Positions 43,684-53,480 are shown, counted from the stretch's first letter. The stretch is DNA of 64,000 nucleotides from Methylocystis rosea (GCF_003855495.1 NZ_CP034086.1:2827501-2891500), one strand, 5' to 3'. Program-made: numbers and translations. Notes: generated by a model from the sequence alone, not told the origin.

Positions 43684-44670
43684 ATGTCGCAGCGGGCGAC
43701 CGAACAGGAATCCGAGATCACCTACGCGCAGTTCAAGGCGCTCGCCAATTCCATACCGAATCTTGCTTGGATGGCGCGACCGGACGGCTGGGTGTTTTGG
43801 TACAATGACCGGTGGTACGAATATACCGGCACGACTCCCGAGGAGATGGCGGGGTGGGGTTGGCAATCGGTACATCATCCGGACGTGCTGCCCAAGATGC
43901 TGGAGCGCTGGACTCATGCGATCCAGCACGGCGAATTTTTCCAGATGATCTTTCCGCTCAAGGGCGCCGACGGGCTCTATCGACCGTTCCTGACGCGCAT
44001 CGAACCGCTGCGCGAGAACGGCGCCGTCGTCGGCTGGTTCGGCACGAACACCGACGTCACCGAACAGGAACGCGACCGCGAACGCCTGCAGCTTCTGATC
44101 CACGAGCTCAACCATCGCGTCAAAAATACGCTTGCGACGGTTCACTCGATCGCGTTGCATTCCTTGCGCGAGTTGAAGCAGAATTCGGTGGAGCTCTTTG
44201 AGAATCGTTTGCTGGCGCTTGCCGCCGTGCATGACGTGCTGACCCGTGAAAACTGGACGAAGGCGCAGGTCGACGAACTCGTGCGTACCGCCATCGCCCC
44301 TGCGGGCCAGGAGAATTTCGACGTTTCAGGACCGCCTGTCGACGTCTGCCCGCGCATCGCGGCGGCCCTGGCGATGACGCTGCATGAATTGTGCACGAAC
44401 GCCGTCAGATACGGATCGCTCTCGGCGCCGAGCGGACGGGTCGCCGTCGACTGGGGCGTCGACTCGGCGCGCCGGACGCCTATGCTGCATCTCGTCTGGC
44501 GCGAGCACGGCGGGCCGGCGATCTCCCCTCCGTCCGACAAAGGATTTGGCATGCGATTGATCGAGAGGACGCTCGCTTCCGAAGCAGGCGCTCAAGTCGC
44601 GATCAAATTCCCGCCTGAAGGATTGCGATGCGCAATGGACATCCCCCTCACAGTGGAAATGCTCAAATGA
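43684..44670 (+). CDS. PAS-HWE sensor histidine kinase
   Basis: 328 residues from the ATG at 43684 with GAGGA just before. A PAS/PAC domain (NSIPNLAWMARPDGWVFWYN ... GWFGTNTDVTEQE) leads to an HWE-family kinase: the phospho-His in HELNHRVKNTLATV, the N-box HELCTNAVRYGSLS and the diagnostic W-x-E in LVWREHGG. No membrane helix, so cytoplasmic, sensing through PAS. The receiver gene overlaps its end by 4 nt, a cognate pair, though HWE kinases can also feed the PhyR general stress pathway. Confidence 0.92.
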   Translation: MSQRATEQESEITYAQFKALANSIPNLAWMARPDGWVFWYNDRWYEYTGTTPEEMAGWGWQSVHHPDVLPKMLERWTHAIQHGEFFQMIFPLKGADGLYRPFLTRIEPLRENGAVVGWFGTNTDVTEQERDRERLQLLIHELNHRVKNTLATVHSIALHSLRELKQNSVELFENRLLALAAVHDVLTRENWTKAQVDELVRTAIAPAGQENFDVSGPPVDVCPRIAAALAMTLHELCTNAVRYGSLSAPSGRVAVDWGVDSARRTPMLHLVWREHGGPAISPPSDKGFGMRLIERTLASEAGAQVAIKFPPEGLRCAMDIPLTVEMLK

Positions 44671-45041
44671 GTGAACCGCGTATCCTCATCGTGGAAGACG
44701 AGGCGGTCATCGCCATGGCCCTCGAGATGTTTCTCGAGGAGCTCGGCGCCCGCGTCGTCGCCACTGCGGGCAATGTGCAGGACGCTCTGCAAAAGGCGAC
44801 GAGCGAAGATTTCGATCTCGCCTTTCTCGACATCAACCTCAATGGCCAGAAAGCTCATGTTCTCCCCGGCGTCCTGGAGCGCCGGCATAAGCCCTTCGCC
44901 TTCGTGACGGGCTACGGCGAACAGGGCGTGCTTGAGGCGCATGCCGATGCGCCGGTCGTCACCAAGCCCTTCAGTCGGGACGCCATTTCGACGGCATTGG
45001 AGAAACTCAAGAGCCGCATGCCCGGCGGTCCATCCGGCTGA
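44667..45041 (+). CDS. Single-domain response regulator
   Basis: 124 residues, a bare receiver: the acidic DE pair in ILIVEDEAVIAMALE, phospho-acceptor Asp in LAFLDINLNG, Thr in FVTGYGEQG and Lys in VVTKPFS. With no output domain it acts by protein interaction or as a phosphate sink. The start overlaps the kinase stop (ATGA), so they are partners. The FLDINLNG and PFAFVTGYG pattern is that of the FAT-GUY-like receivers paired with HWE kinases in alphaproteobacteria. Confidence 0.9.
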   Translation: MSEPRILIVEDEAVIAMALEMFLEELGARVVATAGNVQDALQKATSEDFDLAFLDINLNGQKAHVLPGVLERRHKPFAFVTGYGEQGVLEAHADAPVVTKPFSRDAISTALEKLKSRMPGGPSG

Positions 45042-45617
45042 CTATTCGAATTTCTCGCCCGGATAGACGCCCCACAGATTTTCCTGCTCCATGTAGCCGT
45101 CAAAGCCCTTGCCGGCGATGCGGCACCATTTACCGTCGCAACTGCGCAAATTGCCGATGACGCCGGGGCCGAGCTTGGCCGCGGGCGTCGAATGATCGGC
45201 GGCCAAGAGAAGCTGTGGCTCCTTTTTCCACGGCGCAACCAAGGCGGTGCGCCGTCCAGAGAGCAGCGAGTGCAACACCCAGCCTTCGGCGCCTTCGGAA
45301 TCGCGGATCTTGCGCCAGGTTTCAAATTCGGCGGTGATCTCGACGGGGAGCGCAGCGCGTTCGTAGATCCAGAGGGTCGGATGTTCCTTGCTCGGCCCCT
45401 CTCGAACATTGACCCGATCCGATTTGAGGCTGACGTAGCGGGGCAAGGGCAGGCCGCTCACCGGGCCCTTCTGCGGCTCCTGAGCGCCGGCGTGCGCTGC
45501 GCAAAAAACCGCGCAAACGAGCGCGGCGAAAAACCCGCGGCGACGCTTTTGGAAAAGTTCCTGAGCGTTTGAGAAAGCTGCCGAAACTGGCTCAGATTCT
45601 GCATTTATTCGCGACAT
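45042..45617 (-). CDS. Exported SH3-like domain protein
   Basis: 191 residues from the ATG at 45617; an ATG at 45653 is in frame. A signal sequence (RRRGFFAALVCAVFCAAHAGA) is followed by two SH3b-like modules: RYVSLKSDRVNVREGPS...WVLHSLLSGRRT and PQLLLAADHS...CRIAGKGFDGYMEQENLWGVYPGE. The RVNVREGPS and the DGKWCRI strand patterns are typical. Such proteins bind cell-wall peptides or partner proteins in the periplasm. It converges on the receiver gene, leaving no gap, so there is no terminator between them. Confidence 0.82.
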   Translation of the reverse strand: MSRINAESEPVSAAFSNAQELFQKRRRGFFAALVCAVFCAAHAGAQEPQKGPVSGLPLPRYVSLKSDRVNVREGPSKEHPTLWIYERAALPVEITAEFETWRKIRDSEGAEGWVLHSLLSGRRTALVAPWKKEPQLLLAADHSTPAAKLGPGVIGNLRSCDGKWCRIAGKGFDGYMEQENLWGVYPGEKFE

Positions 45618-45728
45618 GATTGACTGATCGCTCGCTTGTCTTTGGCCCGTCATCTGCTAGGAAGTCGAATGCGTCCGTTGAGGAGGCGTATTGGTTTTGT
45701 CGCTGACCGTCGTTAAGACCCGGTTGAA

Positions 45729-45755
45729 GCCGGCGAAACTCGCCGGCGTCTTTTC
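45729..45755 (+). terminator. Rightward terminator-like hairpin upstream of the dehydrogenase gene
   Basis: GCCGGCGA-AAC-TCGCCGGC is an 8-bp stem with 3-nt loop followed by GTCTTTTC. It points rightward, about 90 nt before the dehydrogenase gene, where no upstream rightward gene exists. It may end a small RNA or attenuate the dehydrogenase transcript. Confidence 0.5.
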
Positions 45756-45843
45756 ATCCGCCGCGGCAACGCGGCGAAGCTCATAGCGCAATCGCAGAAA
45801 CGCTGCTGCAACACAACATAAACGCGGAGGCACGACCAGGGAT

Positions 45844-46839
45844 ATGCCGAAAAAGAAGCCGCTCGTTGTCGTGTCGCGCCGGCTGCCCGAGGTCATCGAA
45901 ACCCGCATGTGCGAGTTGTTCGACACGCGCCTCAACGAAAGCGACAAGCCGCTCACTCATGACGAACTCGTCGAGGCCATGCGCACGGCCGACGTGCTGG
46001 TGCCGACCATCACCGACCGTATCGATTCCCATCTGATCGCCCAGGCCGGCGAGCAAATGAAGCTGATCGCCAATTTCGGCAATGGCGTCGACAATATCGA
46101 CGTCGCCTCGGCGCTCGATCGCTCCATTACCGTCACCAACACGCCCGGCGTTCTGACCGAAGACACGGCCGACATGACGATGGCGCTGATCCTTTCGGTG
46201 GCGCGTCGTCTCGTCGAAGGCGCGAGCGCCATTCCCGACGGCGCTTGGGCGGGCTGGTCGCCGACCTGGATGCTCGGCCATCGGATCACCGGCAAGAGGC
46301 TCGGCATCGTCGGCATGGGCCGGATCGGCCAAGCCTTGGCGCGGCGGGCGAAAAGCTTCGGACTTTCAATCCACTACCATAATCGTCGGCGAGTCTCGGC
46401 CGATCTCGAAGAGCAATTGGAGGCGACCTATTGGGAGTCGCTCGATCAGATGCTGGCGCGGGTCGACGTCGTGTCGATCCACTGTCCGCATACGCCGGCC
46501 ACCTATCACCTTCTCTCCGCCCGCAGACTGGCGCATCTGCGTCCGCACGCCATTCTGATCAACACCGCACGCGGTGAGATCGTCGACGAGAACGCGCTGG
46601 TGCGCATGCTTGAAGCGGATGAGATGGCCGGCGCCGGGCTCGACGTCTTCGAGCATGAACCCGCCGTCTCTCCCAAATTATTGAAGCTCGCCAAGGCCGG
46701 GAAAGTCACGCTGCTCCCGCATATGGGCTCGGCGACGATCGAAGGCCGCATCGATATGGGCGAGAAAGTGATCATCAACATCAAAACCTTCATGGACGGC
46801 CACCGCCCGCCTGACCGCGTCCTGCCGAGCATGCTATAA
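45844..46839 (+). CDS. D-2-hydroxyacid dehydrogenase (glycerate/glyoxylate type)
   Basis: 331 residues of the D-isomer-specific dehydrogenase family. NAD(P)-binding motif GIVGMGRIGQALA, and catalytic Arg (NTARGEIVDE), Glu (LDVFEHEP) and His (LLPHMGSAT). The GNGVDNIDV and TPGVLTEDTADMTMAL stretches place it with glyoxylate/hydroxypyruvate or D-glycerate dehydrogenases. In a serine-cycle methylotroph this would serve glyoxylate and hydroxypyruvate reduction, but the serine cycle genes are not near, so the exact role is open. Confidence 0.88.
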   Translation: MPKKKPLVVVSRRLPEVIETRMCELFDTRLNESDKPLTHDELVEAMRTADVLVPTITDRIDSHLIAQAGEQMKLIANFGNGVDNIDVASALDRSITVTNTPGVLTEDTADMTMALILSVARRLVEGASAIPDGAWAGWSPTWMLGHRITGKRLGIVGMGRIGQALARRAKSFGLSIHYHNRRRVSADLEEQLEATYWESLDQMLARVDVVSIHCPHTPATYHLLSARRLAHLRPHAILINTARGEIVDENALVRMLEADEMAGAGLDVFEHEPAVSPKLLKLAKAGKVTLLPHMGSATIEGRIDMGEKVIINIKTFMDGHRPPDRVLPSML

Positions 46840-46902
46840 GGCGCTGCGCTGCGGCCTCGGCCGCCTGGCGCGGGTCGCTTTATGGGGAGGATGATTGACG
46901 CG

Positions 46903-47397
46903 ATGAACAGGATTTTGCTCGCCCTAGCCGCCTCGCTCTGCGCCGTCGCGCTCGCCTCCGGGCCTACCGACGCCAAGAGCGCGAAGAGCGCCAAGCCGCC
47001 TCAAGGCGCGGAGCAGAAGCAGCCGGAAGAAGAAAACAAAGAGACGGGCGGACTTCCGCGCTATCAGCCGTTCCCGCACAATCAGAACTTCGTGCTCAAG
47101 GAGATCAACGGCAAAGCGCCGCCGGTGGAGATGTGGATCTCGATCGACTCAACGGGCCGCGCCAACGGTTTTTCGGGCTGCAAGAACTGGTCGGGCATCT
47201 TCATCATCGGCCCCAACCGGCTCGGACCCCGCACCATGCCGGCGGTCAACGAACGCAAATGTGAAGGCCCGCTCGCCGCCTTCGAGCGCGACTATTGGGC
47301 GGTCCTACTCTCGGGCCCCTTTTGGGACACCAAGGGCGACGACCTCATCCTGAAGGGCGCGCAGGGCGGCGTGCTGCATTTCCAGCGCTCGCTCTAG
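46903..47397 (+). CDS. Exported META-domain-like protein
   Basis: 164 residues from the ATG at 46903; GGGGAGG is 12 nt upstream and ATG codons at 46882 and 46891 are alternatives. A signal peptide (MNRILLALAASLCAVALASG) and a Lys/Ala/Gln-rich linker precede a domain with GFSGCKNWSGIF, RTMPAVNERKC and FWDTKGDDLILKGAQGGVLHFQR, the layout of META/HslJ folds that often occur in heat-shock or envelope lipoproteins. No lipobox, so probably soluble periplasmic. Function unknown. Confidence 0.72.
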   Translation: MNRILLALAASLCAVALASGPTDAKSAKSAKPPQGAEQKQPEEENKETGGLPRYQPFPHNQNFVLKEINGKAPPVEMWISIDSTGRANGFSGCKNWSGIFIIGPNRLGPRTMPAVNERKCEGPLAAFERDYWAVLLSGPFWDTKGDDLILKGAQGGVLHFQRSL

Positions 47398-47465
47398 CAC
47401 CGGTCAGTCGTTCGCGATCAGCGAGATTCCCGAAGAGACTCCCGGAATGCCGATCGCGACGGGCG

Positions 47466-47493
47466 TCCCGATCAGGCCTTCGGCCTGTCGGGA
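47466..47493. terminator. Hairpin between META-like and USP genes
   Basis: TCCCGA(T)CAGGCC-TTC-GGCCTG-TCGGGA makes a 12-bp stem with one bulge, in the 116-nt gap between convergent genes. It serves as a bidirectional terminator; part of it resembles the AGGCCGAAGGCCT palindrome seen at 11680-11693. Confidence 0.5.
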
Positions 47494-47513
47494 GCAAGCG
47501 GCGACGTCGGCGA

Positions 47514-48332
47514 TTATTTCACCGGCGACGCGAGCAGCGGACAGGGCGCCTCGTGCAGCACACGCTGCGTCGTCGAGCCGCGCAGCGCCTCCAGCAGGCC
47601 CTTTCGGCCACGCGTCGGCATGGCGATCATGTCGGCCTTGATCTCCTTCGCGTAGGAGAGAATGGTTTCGACGACGGGGCCGCGGCGTAGCTCGATGTGC
47701 GGCAGCAGCCCTTCAAAAAGCGGCAGATCGTCGCCGACATGCAGCAGCATGACGTCGGCGGCCGGGTTGAGACAATGCGCGATTGCGGCGACGTGGCGGA
47801 AGGCGTCGAGCGGCGAGACCGTCGCCTCGACCGGCATCAGCACCGTATTGAGCGAGACGGCGCCCGTCTCGCGGTCGACGAAACCTTTGTGGTCCTCGCG
47901 CAGGAACAGCGCCGGCACATGCGTCTCGCGCGCCGTTTCCTCCGCGACCGAGCTGGCGAGCAGCCGCTCCAGAGCGCTGCGCGGCCGGGTCATCATCACA
48001 AGAAGATCGCACAGGTGCCGCTCGACGTAGGCGGCGACCCCGACGACGGGCGATTCCGATTCAACGGACGCTTTGACGAATTTAACGCCGAGCTGCTCGG
48101 CGACGTCCTCACGCGTCGCGGTGGGCGAGATCATCTTCCAGCGCGCCAGCATCTCGCGCACCTGCGGAAAGCGGCTCCAATCGTCCTCGTCGGTCTCGGG
48201 CGCTTCGATGTGCAGAACATGAAACATGCTCTTACAAGCCACGGCGATGCGCAGCGCATGTGCAAAGGCGTCCTGGCTTGCGAAGGAGAGATCGGTGGGA
48301 TGGACGATTGATTTGGGCGTGTCGCCATTCAT
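47514..48332 (-). CDS. Tandem universal stress protein
   Basis: 272 residues holding two UspA domains, about residues 8-150 and 155-272. The second keeps the nucleotide-binding G-2x-G-9x-G-(S/T) pattern in TRGRKGLLEALRGSTTQRVLHEAPCPLL; in the first this is degraded (TRPRSALERLLASSVAEETA). Universal stress proteins bind ATP or sense stress in the cytoplasm. It is 74 nt from the end of hisS on the same strand, but the relation is likely incidental. Confidence 0.88.
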   Translation of the reverse strand: MNGDTPKSIVHPTDLSFASQDAFAHALRIAVACKSMFHVLHIEAPETDEDDWSRFPQVREMLARWKMISPTATREDVAEQLGVKFVKASVESESPVVGVAAYVERHLCDLLVMMTRPRSALERLLASSVAEETARETHVPALFLREDHKGFVDRETGAVSLNTVLMPVEATVSPLDAFRHVAAIAHCLNPAADVMLLHVGDDLPLFEGLLPHIELRRGPVVETILSYAKEIKADMIAMPTRGRKGLLEALRGSTTQRVLHEAPCPLLASPVK

Positions 48333-48406
48333 CTGCGTTTGCTCCTCTATCCCTTCGCAAAACTATACGCGGCTGCGCGCCTGGCAATGATCAGCTTCGC
48401 CGCAGG

Positions 48407-49900
48407 TTAAATTTGTTCCTTGAGCGCCTTTTGGACCTCTTCGACCAGTTCGGCTTCCGGCACGGGGTACTGAGCGGGGCGAAGCGCCTTCCATTGCTCG
48501 TTGGTGGCGATATTGGCGGCGGCCTTCGCGCCGGCGACGAGATCCTTGACGGTGACTTCCCCTCGCGCCTTTTCGTCGGAGCCCTGGATGATCGCAAGCG
48601 GGCTGTTGCGCCGGTCGGCGTATTTCATCTGCGCCTTCATGCCGGCCGCGCCGAGATAGATTTCGGCGGCGATGCCGGCGCCCCGCAGCTGCGCCGCCAT
48701 CCGCTGATAGTCGGCGAGCCTGTCGCGATCGAGCACCAGCACCACCACCGGACCAACATGCGGACGCGCCGAGACGATGGGGCTGCCGATGAGCTTTAGG
48801 GCCGCGAAGAGCCTGGAAACGCCGATCGAGAAGCCGGTCGCCGGCGTATTTTCCGATCTGAAACGCCCGACGAGTCCGTCGTAGCGTCCCCCGCCCCCCA
48901 CGGAGCCGAAGCGCACGGGATTTCCCTTCTCGTCTTTGGTTTCAAAGGTGAGGTCGGCCTCGAAAACGGGGCCGGTGTAATATTCAAGGCCGCGCACGAC
49001 GGAAGGGTCTATGCGGATGCGATCCGGCCCAAAGCCCGCATCGCGCGCGAGATCTTCGATCTCGAGGAGTTCCTCGGCGCCCTGAGCGCCGGCCTCGCTC
49101 TTGCCGAGCAGGCCGAAGAGATCGAAAGCCGGCGCGCCGTCCCGATATTGTCCCCCGAGGCTGAAGGACAGGATCGTGTCGATCGCCGGCAGAGGGAGCC
49201 CCGCGCCCTTGGTGAAATCCCCGCTGTCGTCCTTGCGGCCCTCACCCAGCAACTGCCGAACGCCGTCGGGGCCCAGCCGATCGAGCTTGTCGATGGCGCG
49301 CAGCACGACGAGGCGGCGGCCCGCGTTCTCCTCGCCGGCAAGGCCGATCGACTGCATCACGCCATCGAGCACCTTGCGGCTGTTGATCTTGATGACGTAG
49401 TCGCCGCGCGCGATCCCCAAGCGCTCCATGGCGTCCGCCGCCATCATGCAGATCTCGGCATCGGCGGCCGGCGAGGCGGAGCCGACGGTGTCGGCGTCGA
49501 ACTGCATGAACTGGCGAAACCGCCCCGGCCCCGGCTTCTCGTTCCGGTAGACATGGCCAACGCGATAGGAGCGATAGGGCTTTGGCAGCCGGTCGAAATT
49601 CTGCGCGACGAAACGCGCCAGCGGCGCGGTCAGATCGTAACGCAGCGACAGCCATTGCTCGTCGTCGTCCTGAAAGGAGAAGACCCCCTCATTGGGCCGA
49701 TCCTGATCCGGCAGGAACTTGCCGAGCGCGTCGGTGTATTCGATCGCCGGCGTCTCGAGCGCTTCGAAGCCATAGAGCTCATAGACCTCGCGGATGACGT
49801 CGAGCATCCGGCCCGTGGCGGCGAGTTCGCCCGCCTCGCGGTCGGCGAGCCCGCGCGGCGTGCGCGCTTCAACTTTGGTTTTGATTTCGTCTTTGGACAT
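48407..49900 (-). CDS. hisS: Histidyl-tRNA synthetase (alphaproteobacterial type)
   Basis: 497 residues, class II synthetase. Motif 2 reads [24 protein letters not shown], diverging from the common RHERPQ..GRxREF; the histidine-specific loop is [13 protein letters not shown] and motif 3 includes [13 protein letters not shown]. The anticodon-binding domain starts near [18 protein letters not shown]. Alphaproteobacterial HisRS forms a separate lineage that recognises tRNA-His lacking the G-1 base. The gene lies upstream of the USP gene and 71 nt after the DUF123 gene's end. Confidence 0.95.
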   Translation of the reverse strand: MSKDEIKTKVEARTPRGLADREAGELAATGRMLDVIREVYELYGFEALETPAIEYTDALGKFLPDQDRPNEGVFSFQDDDEQWLSLRYDLTAPLARFVAQNFDRLPKPYRSYRVGHVYRNEKPGPGRFRQFMQFDADTVGSASPAADAEICMMAADAMERLGIARGDYVIKINSRKVLDGVMQSIGLAGEENAGRRLVVLRAIDKLDRLGPDGVRQLLGEGRKDDSGDFTKGAGLPLPAIDTILSFSLGGQYRDGAPAFDLFGLLGKSEAGAQGAEELLEIEDLARDAGFGPDRIRIDPSVVRGLEYYTGPVFEADLTFETKDEKGNPVRFGSVGGGGRYDGLVGRFRSENTPATGFSIGVSRLFAALKLIGSPIVSARPHVGPVVVLVLDRDRLADYQRMAAQLRGAGIAAEIYLGAAGMKAQMKYADRRNSPLAIIQGSDEKARGEVTVKDLVAGAKAAANIATNEQWKALRPAQYPVPEAELVEEVQKALKEQI

Positions 49901-49971
49901 AAGCCTGATTGGCCGCGGGACCGATGGCCCGCGCCTCTAGCGAGAGTTCGGCCGCTCTCTGCGACTCGCTC

Positions 49972-50409
49972 TTAGGTACAACGTGCCGCCTTCCTAGCAT
50001 TTTCCCACCGGGAAGGAAGGGCCGCGCCTTCCGGCCAGAATCGCAAATGCGCGGCGCAGCGCCGGCAATCCGAACTGCCGAAGCCGGCGACCGGGATTGG
50101 CAGATCGGAAAGCGCGGCGTTGAGGGCGCATTCGTCGCCGCCTTCAAGAATGAAAGCGCCGACTATTTCGCCGGCCAACGTGAGCTGATCGACATGCCAG
50201 TGGGCGCGCTTGTCTTTCCGCATGTGTCGCGCCAATCGCGCTCGCAATCCGCCGGAGCCCCGCGCCGAGCCGCAATAGAGATAATCGCCGGCGGCAAGAG
50301 TCGCCGAGTTTTTCTCGATACGGACGTCGAGCGGCGCGCCCAGACGCAAGGCCAGCGCATAGGCGCCGGGCGTCGATGGCGCATCGGCGGCGGATGCGAC
50401 AAAAATCAT
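49972..50409 (-). CDS. DUF123/GIY-YIG-like nuclease-family protein
   Basis: 145 residues from the ATG at 50409. DUF123 core: PSTPGAYALALRL, DYLYCGSARGSGGLRARLARH (the GIY-YIG-like Y...G and R) and HWHVDQLTLAGEIVGAF, and a C-x-x-C at DCRRCAAHL. The family is widespread, with occasional fusion to endonuclease III, suggesting DNA repair, but no activity is proven. It lies between hisS and dxs, all on the minus strand. Confidence 0.82.
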   Translation of the reverse strand: MIFVASAADAPSTPGAYALALRLGAPLDVRIEKNSATLAAGDYLYCGSARGSGGLRARLARHMRKDKRAHWHVDQLTLAGEIVGAFILEGGDECALNAALSDLPIPVAGFGSSDCRRCAAHLRFWPEGAALPSRWENARKAARCT

Positions 50410-50435
50410 CGGTTTCTCAAAAGCCCGGGCGCGAT

Positions 50436-50454
50436 CCTCTCCCACAGGGAGAGG
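50436..50454. repeat. Short palindromic hairpin between dxs and DUF123
   Basis: CCTCTCCC-ACA-GGGAGAGG, an 8-bp perfect stem in the 112-nt gap. The sequence is of the extragenic palindrome type also seen near 62.7 and 63.1 kb (CTCCC...GGGAG cores). It may act as a dxs terminator, although no T run follows. Confidence 0.55.
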
Positions 50455-50521
50455 GTTCGCGCACGCCGCGTGGCCGCGCGAAGTTTTTTATGGAGACTTC
50501 CGCGAAATGTTGTGCGGCCGC

Positions 50522-52450
50522 TTACGCGATCATCACTCGCGCCGCGGCCTTTTCGTCGCCCAGAAGCTCCAGAGCCTTGCCGACGATCGCCTTGCTGTCG
50601 AGCATCGCCTTGGCGATCATCAACTCATGCTTGTCATGGTCGATATAGGCGTCGGGCAGGGTCATGCTGCGGAATTTGAACGCGCCGCGCACGCCGTCCA
50701 GCATCCCATCCTCGGAGAGCGCCTGAAAGACCTGCGAGCCAAAGCCGCCGATGGATCCTTCTTCGACGACGATAAGCGCCTCGTGATTGGCGGCGAGCCG
50801 GCGCAGCAGGTCACGGTCGATGGGCTTGGCGAAGCGGGCGTCCGCGACGGTGGTCGAGACGCCGTAACTTTCGAGTTCCGCCGCCGCCTTCAGGGAGTCC
50901 GCGAGCCGCGTGCCGAGCGAGAGGATCGCGACCTTCGAGCCTTCGCGCAGGATACGGCCCTTGCCGAGCTCGAGAATGTCGCCGCGTTCCGGCAGCTCGA
51001 CGCCGAGGCCCTCGCCGCGCGGATAGCGGAAAGCGCTCGGGCCGTCATCATAGGCCGCCGCGGTCGCCACCATATGCATCAACTCGCCCTCGTCGGCGGG
51101 CGCCATGATGACGAACCCCGGCAGGCAGCCGAGATAGGCGAGATCGAAGGCGCCCGCGTGCGTCGGACCGTCGGCGCCGACGAGGCCGGCGCGGTCGATG
51201 GCGAAACGCACCGGCAGGTTCTGGATCGCCACATCGTGGACGACCTGATCGTAGCCGCGCTGCAGGAAGGTCGAATACAGCGCGCAGAAGGGCTTGTAGC
51301 CCTCGCAGGCGAGGCCGGCCGCGAAGGTGACGGCGTGCTGCTCGGCGATCGCCACGTCGAAGGTGCGATGCGGGAAGGCCTTGCCGAAGATGTCGAGGCC
51401 GGTGCCCGACGGCATCGCCGCCGTGATGGCGACGATCTTGTCGTCATGTTCGGCTTCGGCGATTAGCGCCTTGGCGAAAATATTCGTATAGGTCGGCGCA
51501 TTGGCCTTGGGCTTGATCTGGATGCCGGTCGCGACGTCGAATTTATTGACGGCGTGGCATTTGTCGGCCGATTCCTCCGCCGGCCCAAATCCCTTGCCCT
51601 TCTGCGTGACGACGTGAACCAGGACCGGCCCGTCGTCCTTGTCGCGGACGTTCTTGAGCACGGGCAGCAGGTGGTCGAGGTTGTGGCCGTCGATCGGCCC
51701 GACATAATAGAAGCCGAGCTCCTCGAACATCGTGCCGCCGGTGATGAAGCTGCGCGAGAACTCCTCGGCCTTGCGCGCCTTGTCGTAGATGAAGCGCGGC
51801 AGATGGCTGGCGAGCTGTTTGGCGGCCTCGCGGATCGAGCGGTAGGCGCCGCCCGAAACCAGGCGGGCGAGATAGGCGGACATGGCGCCCGTGGGCGGGG
51901 CGATCGACATGTCATTGTCGTTCAGAATGACGATCAGGCGAGAGTGCAGCGCCCCGGCGTTGTTCAACGCCTCATAGGCCATGCCGGCCGACATCGAGCT
52001 GTCGCCGATCACCGCGACGACGTGATTGTCGCCGTCGGCGAGATCCCGCGCCACGGCCATGCCGAGTCCCGCTGAGATCGACGTCGAGGAATGGCCGGCG
52101 CCGAAGGCGTCATATTCGCTTTCGGCGCGCTTGGTGAAGCCGGACAGCCCGCCGCCCATGCGCAGCGTGCGGATGCGGTCGCGCCTGCCGGTGAGGATCT
52201 TGTGGGGATAGGTCTGGTGGCCGACGTCCCAGATCACCTTGTCCCGCGGCGTGTCGAAAACATAGTGCAGGGCGACCGTCAGCTCGACGACGCCAAGACC
52301 CGCGCCAAGATGGCCGCCGGTCACGGACACGGCGTCGATCGTCTCGCGCCGCAAATCCTCCGCGACCTGCTTGAGCTCGCTGGGACGGAGCTTACGCAGA
52401 TCTTCGGGGGAGGCGATGCGGTCGAGAAGGGGGGTTTTGGATGTCGTCAA
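50522..52450 (-). CDS. dxs: 1-deoxy-D-xylulose-5-phosphate synthase
   Basis: 642 residues from a TTG at 52450 ([12 protein letters not shown] when initiated with Met); TTG codons up to 52477 are in frame, and the ribosome site is weak. TPP enzyme: the catalytic His in [15 protein letters not shown] and the TPP motif [19 protein letters not shown]...ILNDNDM, which has Ser where the third residue is usually Gly (GDG). The Pyr domain has [13 protein letters not shown]. It makes the first step of the MEP isoprenoid pathway from pyruvate and glyceraldehyde-3-phosphate. Confidence 0.94.
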   Translation of the reverse strand: MTTSKTPLLDRIASPEDLRKLRPSELKQVAEDLRRETIDAVSVTGGHLGAGLGVVELTVALHYVFDTPRDKVIWDVGHQTYPHKILTGRRDRIRTLRMGGGLSGFTKRAESEYDAFGAGHSSTSISAGLGMAVARDLADGDNHVVAVIGDSSMSAGMAYEALNNAGALHSRLIVILNDNDMSIAPPTGAMSAYLARLVSGGAYRSIREAAKQLASHLPRFIYDKARKAEEFSRSFITGGTMFEELGFYYVGPIDGHNLDHLLPVLKNVRDKDDGPVLVHVVTQKGKGFGPAEESADKCHAVNKFDVATGIQIKPKANAPTYTNIFAKALIAEAEHDDKIVAITAAMPSGTGLDIFGKAFPHRTFDVAIAEQHAVTFAAGLACEGYKPFCALYSTFLQRGYDQVVHDVAIQNLPVRFAIDRAGLVGADGPTHAGAFDLAYLGCLPGFVIMAPADEGELMHMVATAAAYDDGPSAFRYPRGEGLGVELPERGDILELGKGRILREGSKVAILSLGTRLADSLKAAAELESYGVSTTVADARFAKPIDRDLLRRLAANHEALIVVEEGSIGGFGSQVFQALSEDGMLDGVRGAFKFRSMTLPDAYIDHDKHELMIAKAMLDSKAIVGKALELLGDEKAAARVMIA

Positions 52451-52601
52451 TGTCTCTACTCTGCTCGTCAACAACAAGCGCCAGAAATCCGAGCATTACC
52501 CGTTAATAAGCAGCCCCGCAAACGCGCCGCAGCATCCATTTCGATTCAATCCGTGAGTGTTGCTTAGATGCAACGCCGAGCGCTGCGGTATTCTGGCTGA
52601 C

Positions 52602-53153
52602 CTAATAAGGGGAGAAGCTCTCCATGCCGAAGCCGAATGAGGGCTCTTCGTAAACCGGGCGCGGTCGCCGCGTCAGGCGTGGGCGCTCCGTCTCCTGGCG
52701 CTCGGCTTCCTGGCGGCCGGCCGCGCGGCGGGCGCCGCCGGTGATTTCGATCGTCGCCCCGTGCTTGCCAACCCAATCAAAGAGTTGCCGCGCGTTCGGA
52801 ACCGCGAGCCGCACGCAGCCGTGCGAGAGCGGACGGCCCAAACCGCGCTCATAGCTCCCGTGGATGGCGAGGCCGCGCGGCGAAAAGAAGATCGCGTAGG
52901 GCATCGGCGCCTGATCATATTCGTCGGAATGATGATCGGCCTCCATGCGCATGACGCTGTAAGTTCCTGCCGGCGTTTCATATCCTCGGCGGCCGCTGGA
53001 GATGCTCCACCTGACCGTCTCGCCCTCCGGCGTGACCGCCTCGAGCCTTTGCGCGGCAAGGTCGATGCGGACGCGCACCGCGGCGCCTGCAGGGGCCACC
53101 GTCACGAAAACAGCCGCGGCAAGAGCCGCGAATAGTCGCTGAAAACTGGCCAT
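52602..53153 (-). CDS. Exported L,D-transpeptidase (YkuD)
   Basis: 183 residues from the ATG at 53153: signal peptide (MASFQRLFAALAAAVFVTVAPAGA), then a YkuD domain with the active-site HGSYERGLGRPLSHGCVRL, in which the first His, the SHGC motif cysteine and Arg are kept. An Arg/Glu-rich C-terminal tail (QEAERQETERPRLTRRPRP) follows. Such enzymes make 3-3 cross-links in peptidoglycan or attach outer-membrane lipoproteins. It is divergent from lptM-lysA by 327 nt; no ligand-binding LysM or SH3 domain is fused. Confidence 0.9.
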   Translation of the reverse strand: MASFQRLFAALAAAVFVTVAPAGAAVRVRIDLAAQRLEAVTPEGETVRWSISSGRRGYETPAGTYSVMRMEADHHSDEYDQAPMPYAIFFSPRGLAIHGSYERGLGRPLSHGCVRLAVPNARQLFDWVGKHGATIEITGGARRAAGRQEAERQETERPRLTRRPRPVYEEPSFGFGMESFSPY

Positions 53154-53480
53154 GCTCGACCTAAACACGCAGACGCCAAATCGTAAAGGCGCACCGGTGG
53201 ATGGCCCGGCTTTTGGGCTTTCTCGGTTAATTTGGCTCCTTGGAGCGCCGCGTCCAGCCCAGCTGGTTGTGGTCACGTCGACGGCAATCCTTAACTCCGT
53301 TCCATTTTTGGAACAGGAAAGCTCGAGCGCTCGCGGCGCGCCTCACTGGGTCAAAGCGCATGCGGCGGATGCCGGACTCTTCTCTCGCCCGCAAAGAAGC
53401 CGATCTTCGTCACGCCTGCGCCCTCGCCTTTTTTTGCTTCATCGCTATAGTGCGCCGGCTCTCCCCTGGGACGAATCGCC
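53154..53480. other. Intergenic region, no gene seen
   Basis: 327 nt between the L,D-transpeptidase and lptM genes. No frame has a credible start, and no repeat or strong hairpin was noticed. It should contain the divergent promoters. Confidence 0.4.
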
